In this document: piece by piece, positions 9,807-17,950 of the stretch | Position numbering within the stretch: position 1 is the stretch's first letter | Layout of the letters: each line of letters begins with the position of its first letter | From: Haloferax elongans ATCC BAA-1513 | GTDB taxonomy: Archaea > Halobacteriota > Halobacteria > Halobacteriales > Haloferacaceae | Length of the DNA: 64,000 bases | Reading direction: 5' to 3' | Assembly: GCF_000336755.1 (NCBI RefSeq) | Contig: NZ_AOLK01000006.1 | Coordinates: 16,140-80,139 of the forward strand | The notes under the pieces: generated by a model | What the model was told of the DNA's origin: nothing | Seen by the model: the letters and a program-made list of their open reading frames with translations, nothing else | The model's database searches: none | Position numbers and translations under genes: made by a program

Positions 9807-12479
9807 ATGTCTGAGAAATCTGGATCTTCACAGGGCCGGCAGGAGCGGACGGAACTCCCCATTGAGCGAGGATTCCCCATTGAGCGAGTGAACGAAATCG
9901 CCGAGAAGGAGGGCCGGGCGAAGATGTACTACCGCCCTATCTACACGATGCACAAGTGGTGGGCTCGGCGCCTGGGTTGCGTCTTCCGTGCTGTCTCTCT
10001 CTATACTCTTCTTGACGACCCGGAGAAGGTCTCAGTGTTCGAACCGGGCCACGAGGGGAACACGCTCGCGGCCTATGGCGACGGCCCCGACGGCGAGTCT
10101 GACATTGACGTGGCTTCGCTGCTCGAACGCGTGGACATGACTGACCCAGAGAGCCTCTGGGAACTCTACCCGAAGGACGTCCGCGTTGAGGACAAGAAGA
10201 TTCTCGACCCGTTCATGGGCGGCGGCACGTCGCTCGTCGAGGCATCGCGCTTCGGCGCTGAGGTCGTCGGTAACGACCTGAACCCCGTCGCGTGGTTCGT
10301 CACGAAGAAGGAGCTCGAAGCCGGCCAGACCGACGTCGAGGATCTTGAAGCGGCCTTCGAGCAGGTGAAGGAGGATGTCGCCGACGAGATCACGCAGTAC
10401 TACAAGACGCCCTGTCCGAACGGCGACCACGACGCCGACGTGATGTACAACTTCTGGGTGAAAGAGTTGGACTGCGTCTCCTGTGGGCACACAGTTCCGC
10501 TGTTCAAGGACTACCGTGTCGCTGCTGGCAGGTACGAGAACGACGACAAATACAACGTCCTCTGTCCAGGTTGTGGATCGGTGACTCTCGTGGACGATTG
10601 GCAGTCAGAGTCAGTATGTAATGACTGTGGGCACGGTTTCGTTCCAAAGGAAGGGAACGTATCACGAGGTGGGAAGTACAACTGCCCAGACTGTGGACAA
10701 AAATACGCGATTACCGACGCAATCCAAGAACAAGGCGCTCCTGATCTGCGCCTTTATGCTTTAGAGTATTACTGCGAACATTGTGACAATACGGGTGAAA
10801 ATAAGAGCGCCTACAAAGGGTACAAGCAGGCAGAAAGATACGATATCGACCTCTTCGAACAAGCAAAGACAGAGTGGGAAGAGCGTGAAGGTCTCTACGA
10901 ATACGTTCCCCATGAAAAGATTCCAGAGGGAGCTATAACCGCGGCTTCGTCAGTCAGCGGTAACGACGTATTCCAACACGGATACGAGAGTTGGCAAGAC
11001 ATGTTCACAGAGCGCCAGCTGTTATCACTTGCTAAGCTCCTACGTTCAATAGAATCTGTGGATGACCAAAACCTCTCAGAATACCTTCTCTTGGCAGCTT
11101 CTGAGTCTCTACGATATACGAATAAGATGGTGTCGTATAACACGACATACAATAAAATCGGAGACTTCTTCCGCAACAACTCCTTTACACCACCAACATA
11201 CCCTGTTGAAAATAATGTTTGGGGTGCTAAGTGGGGGAGTGGAACGTTCAGTGCCATGTTTGATATGGTGAAAACTGGCGTCGAATATGCAAATTCACCT
11301 ACTGAGCGTCACATAAAAGATGGAGAGACCGTAAAGACGCCAGAATTCTCACAATCGATTGGTGAGAATGCTGAAATCCACCAAGGAGATATGCGTCAGC
11401 TTGACTACGAGGACGAATTTGACGCTGTTATCACCGATCCCCCGTACTACGACAATATCATCTATTCAGAGGTCGCTGACTACTTCTATGTCTGGCAGAA
11501 GGTTCTCCTCGAAGACGAATACCCCGGTTTCGACCAAGATAAAACACCCCGTGTAGAGTCTATCGTCACAAACCCATACTTAGACAAAACCGCCGAAGAC
11601 TTTGAATCCGAACTTGGTCAAGCATTCTCTGTCATCAAGCGTGCACTCAAAGATGACGGGTCACTCACGTTCACCTACCACCACAGTGACTCCGAGTCGT
11701 GGGGTGAACTCCTTGAATCCCTCTGTAACGTCGGGTTTGAGGTGACTGCGACCTATCCGATCACTGCTGATATTAACAAATTCATCGGTGGCGAAGCGGT
11801 CTCTTTCGATATCATCGTCGTCGCCCGGCCCCTTGACGAAACCGAGCCCGCGTCGTGGAAATCGCTCCGCCGCGATATCTACCGCACGGCCCGACGCACC
11901 CGTAAACAACTCGAAGAGAACCGCGAGCTCTCTCGCGGTGACATCGGCGTGATGGAGATGGGCGCGTGCTTCCGCGAGTACTCGAAGCACCACGGGAAAG
12001 TCCAGCGCGGCGGCGAGATCATGTCCGCGAAGGAGGTCGTCCAGGAAATCTACGGCATCATCCAGGAAGCCAGTGACATTGGCGTCGAGGACGTGTTCAT
12101 CGACCTTCTCGACACGCCGAGCCCTTCGTTCGACGACGTCAACAAGCTCTGCCGTGGGACGAACGCCAAGCCCGAGGAGCTCAAGGAGATGTGCCTGTAC
12201 AACCAGGACGACGGCTTCCAGCTCGGCACCTGGGACGAGGAGAAGCGCCAGGCGTACATCCAGGAGCGCGTCAACGGCGACGGTGGCGACCACCTCTCGA
12301 ACCTGGACAAGCTCCAGTTCCTGCGCTACCGCTACGAGAAGGGCCAGGCCGTCCAGAACTACGTCCAGAAGTGGGGCGTTGATGACGACCTCCGAGAGCT
12401 CGCTGGCCGACTCGCAGACGTAACCGGCGACGACGCCTACGCGCGGGTGCTCGGGGATCGGGACATCACGAGCTACTGA
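9807..12479 (+). CDS. DUF1156-type DNA methyltransferase with internal zinc ribbons
   Basis: An 890-residue amino-methyltransferase. The N-terminus has the DUF1156 signature: IERGFPIERVNEIAEKE, then RPIYTMHKWWARR (~43-55). The AdoMet-binding motif is LDPFMGGGTS (133-142) and the catalytic motif is DPPY (544-547), so it should methylate adenine N6 or cytosine N4. Between them lie about five CxxC knuckles (residues ~205-330: CVSCG, CPGCG, CNDCG, CPDCG, CEHCD), a chain of zinc ribbons that may read DNA or bind a partner. It is the last gene of the DUF499 operon. The start at 9807 gives the expected N-terminus. Base composition changes inside the gene: the middle third (about 10.55-11.75 kb) is visibly more AT-rich than the ends, which hints at a recombinant origin. 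Confidence 0.9.
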   Translation: MSEKSGSSQGRQERTELPIERGFPIERVNEIAEKEGRAKMYYRPIYTMHKWWARRLGCVFRAVSLYTLLDDPEKVSVFEPGHEGNTLAAYGDGPDGESDIDVASLLERVDMTDPESLWELYPKDVRVEDKKILDPFMGGGTSLVEASRFGAEVVGNDLNPVAWFVTKKELEAGQTDVEDLEAAFEQVKEDVADEITQYYKTPCPNGDHDADVMYNFWVKELDCVSCGHTVPLFKDYRVAAGRYENDDKYNVLCPGCGSVTLVDDWQSESVCNDCGHGFVPKEGNVSRGGKYNCPDCGQKYAITDAIQEQGAPDLRLYALEYYCEHCDNTGENKSAYKGYKQAERYDIDLFEQAKTEWEEREGLYEYVPHEKIPEGAITAASSVSGNDVFQHGYESWQDMFTERQLLSLAKLLRSIESVDDQNLSEYLLLAASESLRYTNKMVSYNTTYNKIGDFFRNNSFTPPTYPVENNVWGAKWGSGTFSAMFDMVKTGVEYANSPTERHIKDGETVKTPEFSQSIGENAEIHQGDMRQLDYEDEFDAVITDPPYYDNIIYSEVADYFYVWQKVLLEDEYPGFDQDKTPRVESIVTNPYLDKTAEDFESELGQAFSVIKRALKDDGSLTFTYHHSDSESWGELLESLCNVGFEVTATYPITADINKFIGGEAVSFDIIVVARPLDETEPASWKSLRRDIYRTARRTRKQLEENRELSRGDIGVMEMGACFREYSKHHGKVQRGGEIMSAKEVVQEIYGIIQEASDIGVEDVFIDLLDTPSPSFDDVNKLCRGTNAKPEELKEMCLYNQDDGFQLGTWDEEKRQAYIQERVNGDGGDHLSNLDKLQFLRYRYEKGQAVQNYVQKWGVDDDLRELAGRLADVTGDDAYARVLGDRDITSY

Positions 12480-12528
12480 GACCACTCTCGACTACAGGTT
12501 TTTTCGTTAGACTCGATCATGCCCTGGC

Positions 12529-13251
12529 TCACAGGCTTCGTCTGAGGAATTTCGGCCTGTGCGTTTCACCCACGTCGACTGCGGTCTCCTCTAAATCCTC
12601 GACAACACCGTCTATGTGCTTATGGCCGACAATTAAACAACCTCTCTCAGGCTTACCCTCCCCTTTCAGGAGTTCCTCGATGTTGTCCGCGATCACACCG
12701 TTTCGCTCTTCGAGTGTCAGGTACGCGAGTGGGATTATCGGGAGGAATCCCATCACCACCGCGAGAGAGACGAAGAAAAATGAAGAGAGGGGAATCCCGT
12801 ACACGAGGAGGATATTTGGCCAGAGTGCGATACCGAAGGACAATACCGAGAGTGTCAGAGCTACCCATGCCCAACTGAAAGCGGATAGTAGGGGGTTCAC
12901 GTCACTCGCACTCCTAACGATCGTCTCATCAACGGGCTTCATCTGTAGTTTGCGTTCACGAGCAATCTTTTTCGTCACAGCGGTGTCGACCGAGTCGAGT
13001 TGTCGAGTGAGCAGAAATCCACCAGCTTGCCAGAATGAATTCAGGAACTTGCCTGCTATCCACACCGTTGGATTGCGGAGTCGTAGAGAGTTCCAATCGG
13101 ACTTGTCTGGTTCCTCTCGTGGTGCTTCGGTGAAGAAAACGTCCGCCTCCGAGGAGAACGCTCTGAGCTCTTCCTCGACCTTTTGCGGGCGGTCGAGATG
13201 ATACGTACCAAAAATATCGACCTTCACCATTACCACCCTGTATTCGTCCAC
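12529..13251 (-). CDS. TraB/TIKI-like membrane protein
   Basis: A 240-residue protein (possible later start at 13230, MVKVDIFGTY). Near the N-terminus it has FGTYHLDRPQKVEEEL followed by a strand ending in TEAP. Near the C-terminus it has CLIVGHKHIDGV. These match the GTxH and GxxH landmarks of the TraB/PrgY/TIKI family of membrane-anchored putative metalloproteases. Two membrane segments (~residues 118-138 and 143-170) sit between the motifs, whereas the family usually has them at the C-terminus. It reads towards the methylase gene and overlaps none of its neighbours. The known family includes pheromone-shutdown proteins; the role here is unknown, but a membrane protein between two defence modules could be an effector. 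Confidence 0.55.
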   Translation of the reverse strand: MDEYRVVMVKVDIFGTYHLDRPQKVEEELRAFSSEADVFFTEAPREEPDKSDWNSLRLRNPTVWIAGKFLNSFWQAGGFLLTRQLDSVDTAVTKKIARERKLQMKPVDETIVRSASDVNPLLSAFSWAWVALTLSVLSFGIALWPNILLVYGIPLSSFFFVSLAVVMGFLPIIPLAYLTLEERNGVIADNIEELLKGEGKPERGCLIVGHKHIDGVVEDLEETAVDVGETHRPKFLRRSL

Positions 13252-13505
13252 GTGAAATAATATCTAAGGTGATGAGTCCGTCATTGAATCCTTCCTACCT
13301 TCGTAGCACACCCACTAGGGGATCGACGCGCCACCTCAGGAGATGACGCGTCGCATCCACGACGGACTGGCTCGACGCTCTCTCGACGACACTCTCCGAG
13401 GTTGAAAACCTTCAGAGGGTCTTTTGCGAGGAACGACGCCTCCGAGGGTGCCTCTTGTCGGGCGAACGCACCCATTTTTCACCCCTCGGAGATGATAGGT
13501 AGATA
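13252..13505. other. Intergenic region, no gene seen
   Basis: This 254-base gap separates the TraB-like gene (minus strand) from the three-gene operon (plus strand). It is GC-rich. The short minus-strand open frame in it has neither a credible start nor protein-like composition. The promoter for the operon must lie here, but no clear TATA element stands out. Confidence 0.4.
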
Positions 13506-13889
13506 ATGGCAGGACCCGGACAAATTCCCGGACGCTACAATCTCGTCATCAAGGGGGCGTACGAGACTTTCGAGCATCAGATTCCAATAGCAGATTTCGT
13601 ACAGCGACTCGAAGAAGACAACGTGCCCGACAAAGTGAGCGTCGTCGGGCTCGCGGACGCCTTGGCTGACGAGGACAGGGCCAACGGCCTCGCTCGTGAG
13701 ATGGACCGACGCGCGAACGACCTTGAATACCAGAGTCCCACTGTGCAGTTCGTCGTCGACGGCACGTTCCACCGGAGTGGGAGGACGTACGACCTCCGCT
13801 TCGACGGTGAGCTGTACTCCCTCCAGCGAGTGTTCGGACCACAACTCGAACGAAAGGGAGACGGTGACTGGTTGGTCGCCCCGTTTTGA
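13506..13889 (+). CDS. Unknown small protein, first gene of a nuclease-containing operon
   Basis: A 127-residue acidic protein beginning MAGPGQIPGRYNL. It looks alpha/beta with two sheets (YNLVIKGAYETFEHQ; VQFVVDGTFHRSGRTYDLRF) around a helical centre. No known motif is seen. It is the first gene of a plus-strand set of three, with a 72-base gap to the next gene, and the set ends in a PD-(D/E)XK-like nuclease beside a McrBC pair. That setting suggests a defence role, for example as a sensor or immunity component, but this is inference from position. Confidence 0.7.
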   Translation: MAGPGQIPGRYNLVIKGAYETFEHQIPIADFVQRLEEDNVPDKVSVVGLADALADEDRANGLAREMDRRANDLEYQSPTVQFVVDGTFHRSGRTYDLRFDGELYSLQRVFGPQLERKGDGDWLVAPF

Positions 13890-13961
13890 GGCGTCCTCTC
13901 GTGAGTCGAATGACTGACACCACCGGTACTGCTTTGGCCCCTCCGAAATGAATCAGAATTA

Positions 13962-15029
13962 ATGGGTGTCTTCGACGTCGAACCGCGGGAGTTCCCCGAC
14001 CGGGTGAGCTTCAACCATTACCTGGCGGAGAACTACGACACTCTCGTCGACGGCGATCTGTACGTCATCGCCGGACTCACACAGTACTCGCGGGACGAGT
14101 TCCTCGAACTCCTCCGACGAGAAGGATACGAGATCGTCGAGGATTACGGGGGGATTCAGAAGATCAGCTGCGACTTCGGCGGGGACCGCCCGGCAGAGTT
14201 CTACTTCACCTACGACGTTGAGGAGAGCGTCATCCTGTTTTACACGGACATGCGGAAGACCGAGGAGATCAAGAACACGGTCGAACCCCTCCTCGAAAAC
14301 CAGCCCGGGGTACACTACCTGTATATAAGCCCGGGCCTCCTGCAGGAGATCCGAGAGAAGATAGTCTCGGACGACCCGGCGACCGAGATAACGGAGTTCG
14401 TCGCCAAACGCACCGAGCGGACGGACACCAGTTCCCGGTTCCGGCCCGACGAGTGGCGAACGATCAACTACTACGGCCGAGACGGGCTGGAGAGCCTCCG
14501 CGAGATGGAGGAGTCCTACGGTGTGCTGCCTCGGATAATGGAGTTCAACGTCCCGGGGGATTTGCGGTTCAGAATCAACCACGAGGGCGTGTTCAAACTC
14601 AAGAGCGGGAGCCTCCTACGCCTCTTCAAACACATCGAGATGTGTATCGAGGAGGCCCTCAAGGTCAAGCTCGCGTACGAGCGAACGGACTTCCGGATGG
14701 TGAGGGCGTCTAAGTCTCTCGAAGTCCCGACGGCGGAACCAGCCACGGTCGCCCTGCAGAACAGCATCCAGTACCACGAATTGGACGCGTTGAAACAGAG
14801 CCTGAGCGAGGAGAACTACGTCCTGTTCAACACGTACGCGGAGGAGGGATCGCTGTACTTCACGACGGAGGTGATCGACCGGGTCAAGAACAGCGCGTTC
14901 AGGATTAAGGCGAACGAGAATCAGATTCGGATCTTCCCGCAAGACGAGAGCGACCTCGGTACGTTCTATCGCTTCTACGAGTTCATTCAGGACAGCGTTG
15001 ACGAGCGGGCCGAGTTGGCACGGGTGTAA
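13962..15029 (+). CDS. Unknown protein in nuclease operon
   Basis: A 355-residue soluble protein with no family I recognise. Mixed alpha/beta composition is evident: strands such as LYVIAGL, AEFYFTYDV and VILFYTDM alternate with charged helices. Near residues 200-215 there is DLRFRINHEGVFKL. No Walker, nuclease or zinc motif is visible. The ATG at 13962 is the first in frame. The stop is five bases before the ATG of the nuclease-like gene, so the two are almost certainly cotranscribed and probably form one functional unit. Confidence 0.75.
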   Translation: MGVFDVEPREFPDRVSFNHYLAENYDTLVDGDLYVIAGLTQYSRDEFLELLRREGYEIVEDYGGIQKISCDFGGDRPAEFYFTYDVEESVILFYTDMRKTEEIKNTVEPLLENQPGVHYLYISPGLLQEIREKIVSDDPATEITEFVAKRTERTDTSSRFRPDEWRTINYYGRDGLESLREMEESYGVLPRIMEFNVPGDLRFRINHEGVFKLKSGSLLRLFKHIEMCIEEALKVKLAYERTDFRMVRASKSLEVPTAEPATVALQNSIQYHELDALKQSLSEENYVLFNTYAEEGSLYFTTEVIDRVKNSAFRIKANENQIRIFPQDESDLGTFYRFYEFIQDSVDERAELARV

Positions 15030-15034
15030 CGAGG

Positions 15035-16180
15035 ATGGAGCTCGACGAACTGAGTAGTGAGGAAGTTCGTGATTACTACGACGAACTCGTTGAGCGCAAC
15101 TCGTTCCTAAGCGAGCTGAAGGGGGAACACGAGGACGAGCTACGGGAGGACGAAGATGCGGTGGAAGTGGCTCGAAAGGAGGTGAATTCGGAGATTGAAC
15201 GGGCGAAGAAGCACGACTCGATGCTTACGTCCACGATCTCCGCCTTCCTACCGGGGGGACAGATCGAACGGGAGACTGGATGGGTGTTCAGAGGTGCCGA
15301 GCCGCTCTCCGAGTACAACGAGTCGAACGCCGACGCGATATTCTGTAATCCGGAGCGAAACATCGCGCTCATAGTCGAATGTAAGACCAGCGTGTCCTCC
15401 CCCGGGAGCGCTCTCACCCAAATCTACGATGCCGCCGAGGCCGTCCGTCAGCACAGAGAGGAGCTCTCGGACCACATCGACATGGAGATCGACCAGTTGG
15501 AAACGGCGATCTGCGTTCCCAGCTACCACGACGAAGTCGTCGCCCGCCGAATCGAGGAAGAGGAGGAGAACGGAGACGCGGAAGAGCGGGTGTACCTCTG
15601 GCGCTTACACTACCTCCAAGAGACCGAGCGCCTGGACCTGTTCACCAGTTTCGCCAACCGAACGCGCTCAGAGGCGACTCACGACAGCGAGCTCTCGCAG
15701 GTTCTCAACTCGGGCGTCGAGATAACGAAACAACGGCAGGTCACGCCGTCGTTCTACCCCTCTTCGCACACGTTCCAGATTATGGAAGCCGCCTTTGGCC
15801 AGATCCTGAAGAGGCGTATCACGAACGACGGACCCCTACGCGAATTTTCCGAGGAGGAGCTCCGAGAGATACTCACGTCACAGAGACACCTCCCACACTA
15901 TTCGGCGGAGACGGTCGGCAATCGAATCCTGGGCGGCCTCACCGACCGCCTGATGTCGGATAACCTGGTCACCGAGATTGATTCCGAGGACGCGGAGCTC
16001 ACGGATGGTTCCGAGTACTACAGATATCGGGTCCGAGGGAGGTCTATCGAAACCGTGCTTAACAACCTGAAAGAGAAGTATCGACAGAGGGCCCTCGATA
16101 AGAAGCTGGAACTGCGAGCGATAGAGGCCGCGCTTCGGGAGTTCGATGAACAGCAGCGTTCGTTCGACGAGTTCTTCTGA
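15035..16180 (+). CDS. PD-(D/E)XK-like nuclease, third gene of operon
   Basis: A 381-residue protein. Residues ~90-115 hold NADAIFCNPERNIALIVECK: an Asp, then a hydrophobic strand ending in E-C-K. This is the D...(D/E)xK arrangement of PD-(D/E)XK restriction-type nucleases. A helix follows (SALTQIYDAAEAVRQH), as usual for the fold. The N-terminal ~80 residues are charged and helical; the C-terminal half is helical with a winged-helix-like stretch near the end (LGGLTDRLMSDNLVTEI). It follows the 355-residue gene after five bases. It ends nine bases before the McrC-like gene, which reads from the opposite strand. It is probably the DNA-cutting part of a three-protein system whose other members are unknown. 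Confidence 0.7.
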   Translation: MELDELSSEEVRDYYDELVERNSFLSELKGEHEDELREDEDAVEVARKEVNSEIERAKKHDSMLTSTISAFLPGGQIERETGWVFRGAEPLSEYNESNADAIFCNPERNIALIVECKTSVSSPGSALTQIYDAAEAVRQHREELSDHIDMEIDQLETAICVPSYHDEVVARRIEEEEENGDAEERVYLWRLHYLQETERLDLFTSFANRTRSEATHDSELSQVLNSGVEITKQRQVTPSFYPSSHTFQIMEAAFGQILKRRITNDGPLREFSEEELREILTSQRHLPHYSAETVGNRILGGLTDRLMSDNLVTEIDSEDAELTDGSEYYRYRVRGRSIETVLNNLKEKYRQRALDKKLELRAIEAALREFDEQQRSFDEFF

Positions 16181-16189
16181 CCGCCGCGG

Positions 16190-17950
16190 TTAGAGCAGCT
16201 TCAGCGGACCTTCCTTCTCCACCTTCCCATTCCCGTTCTGAAGGAAGTAGAGATCAATCCATTCCTGCCCGTGGTCTCGGCAGAACACGGGGACGCACGT
16301 CGTCGTGTGTTCGTACCGGCGGTCACACCGCGTCTCGATTTGCTCTCGGGTCCAATCGCCATCCTGCTCCAGATCGAAGCGATTGCGAACTTCCCAGGAG
16401 TGCTCGTCGGCGGCAGCCTTGACGACTCGCAGCGAGAAGTCACGCACGTCTTTGAACGTGAACGGACCGCTCATCGACTTCGCTTGCGACAGGTCTGATT
16501 CTGCGACGCCGTCGAGACAGAGCTTGTTCTCCGAGACGGCGCGGAACGCTTCGATTTCGGGCACTCGCTCGACGAGCACGTCGTGGAGGTACTCATGGAC
16601 GACGTCGTCGTAGCCGTCCAGTGAGAACTCGCCTTCCGGGGAGACGATCTGCAGCTCCGCGCCCGTCTGGGTTATTCGTCGACGCTTCGGTTCCAACAGG
16701 GGACAGAGGAACGCAAGTCGGTCCGCGTGCAGGAGGTACGCGTAGCTGAACAGCCGCGAACGGGACGACGACTCTTTGACCGGATCGTGCCCCTCGGCGT
16801 AGTACTTCGAATCGAGGACGGCTAGCGTCTCCTCACCCTCTTGGACCGCGTGGTCCGGCTGATGGTAGACCTCGTACTCGTCCTCAAAGGGGTTGACCGA
16901 CGGCGACCTGACAGGCGTGACGTCGGCCAACTCGTTCAGGTGGTCGTACGATTTGACACGGTTGAGCTCACGTTCGACGACGACCTGCGAGTACTGTTCG
17001 AACAGCGACTCCATATTCAACACATAGTCGACGACGAGTTCTCTCGGCCCTTCCCGAAGCTGCTGGCCGAGCGATGACGACATGACGGCTTTCGAGACGT
17101 CGAACGCCTTGCGGTAGTATCGCCGCTGCTTCGGGAGGTCGTGGAGTGTGAGTCGCCGGTACTCGTCCATTCGACCGAGACCGCTGCTCACGCCCATTCC
17201 CTCGAGCCGCTGCACCTCGCGGTGGACCTCCGAGAAGATTCGATCGTACGCTGGGTGCTCGTTCTCGTGCGAGTTCTGTTGGAAAAGCCGAAGGAGAGTC
17301 TTCCCCGCGTAATGAAGCAGGGAGTTCACCGCGTTGTCGTACTCCGTCTCGTTGCGGATCCAATTCGGCTCGATGGTTCCCCGGACGTGGTTCAGTAGGG
17401 TCTGCTCGACGTCGATATCGCCCCGTCCGTCTAGGCTGTCGATCCGCCTGATGACTAAGTCCCGAATGAAACCGTGGCGTTGGATAGTCTCCAGTCCATC
17501 CAGGTAGTTGATCGCCAGCACCACGAAGACGTCGTTGAGATGAACGTCGTCGGAGAGGAAGTCCCGCAATGGGATTCCGTGGTATTCGATGGAGCGGTTC
17601 TGGTCGTAGACGGCTAACAGCATATCGAAGATGTGCTCCCAGTCGATTTTTGGATCGACCTGCACCTTCGATGACGGCGTCAGACTGACGACGCCGATAA
17701 TGTCTGTCGCTTCGACGTGGAGTACCTCGTTCTCGTCCCCGTCGACGGTGACCGTCACCACTTCATACTCCCTATCGGAGTCAAGAGCTTCCTGGTGTTT
17801 GGTGAATACTCCTGGACTCTCCTGTGTGAACGATGCGCGACGAAGTTGGTCGCCGATGGTGGGAGGACATCCCTCTATACGGATCTCGCCCCGTTCCGGG
17901 ACGTTGAACGTGTCCTGCCCATACTGGTACACTTCGTCAACGCTGCTCAT
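16190..17950 (-). CDS. mcrC: McrC-like component of a McrBC-type restriction system
   Basis: A 586-residue McrC-family protein. The N-terminal half carries the beta-rich region expected of McrC (for example DIIGVVSLTPSSKVQVDPKI). In the C-terminal half QPDHAVQEGEETLAVLDSKY (~364-383) is the PD-(D/E)XK nuclease core, with the D and DSK catalytic residues. McrC proteins cut DNA when activated by GTP- or ATP-driven McrB partners that recognise modified DNA. The start codon at 17950 overlaps the last base of the McrB-like gene upstream, so the pair is translationally coupled. It is longer than E. coli McrC (~350 residues) but within the range of archaeal homologues. Confidence 0.85.
   Translation of the reverse strand: MSSVDEVYQYGQDTFNVPERGEIRIEGCPPTIGDQLRRASFTQESPGVFTKHQEALDSDREYEVVTVTVDGDENEVLHVEATDIIGVVSLTPSSKVQVDPKIDWEHIFDMLLAVYDQNRSIEYHGIPLRDFLSDDVHLNDVFVVLAINYLDGLETIQRHGFIRDLVIRRIDSLDGRGDIDVEQTLLNHVRGTIEPNWIRNETEYDNAVNSLLHYAGKTLLRLFQQNSHENEHPAYDRIFSEVHREVQRLEGMGVSSGLGRMDEYRRLTLHDLPKQRRYYRKAFDVSKAVMSSSLGQQLREGPRELVVDYVLNMESLFEQYSQVVVERELNRVKSYDHLNELADVTPVRSPSVNPFEDEYEVYHQPDHAVQEGEETLAVLDSKYYAEGHDPVKESSSRSRLFSYAYLLHADRLAFLCPLLEPKRRRITQTGAELQIVSPEGEFSLDGYDDVVHEYLHDVLVERVPEIEAFRAVSENKLCLDGVAESDLSQAKSMSGPFTFKDVRDFSLRVVKAAADEHSWEVRNRFDLEQDGDWTREQIETRCDRRYEHTTTCVPVFCRDHGQEWIDLYFLQNGNGKVEKEGPLKLL

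Noticed and set aside
1980-12479. Complete BREX or DISARM system
   Set aside because: PglZ, BrxA/BrxB, phospholipase D and DUF1998 proteins are all missing, so only a relation to these systems can be claimed.
13281-13475. 64-residue minus-strand ORF before the three-gene operon
   Set aside because: No recognised motif, irregular composition, and it occupies the expected promoter region.
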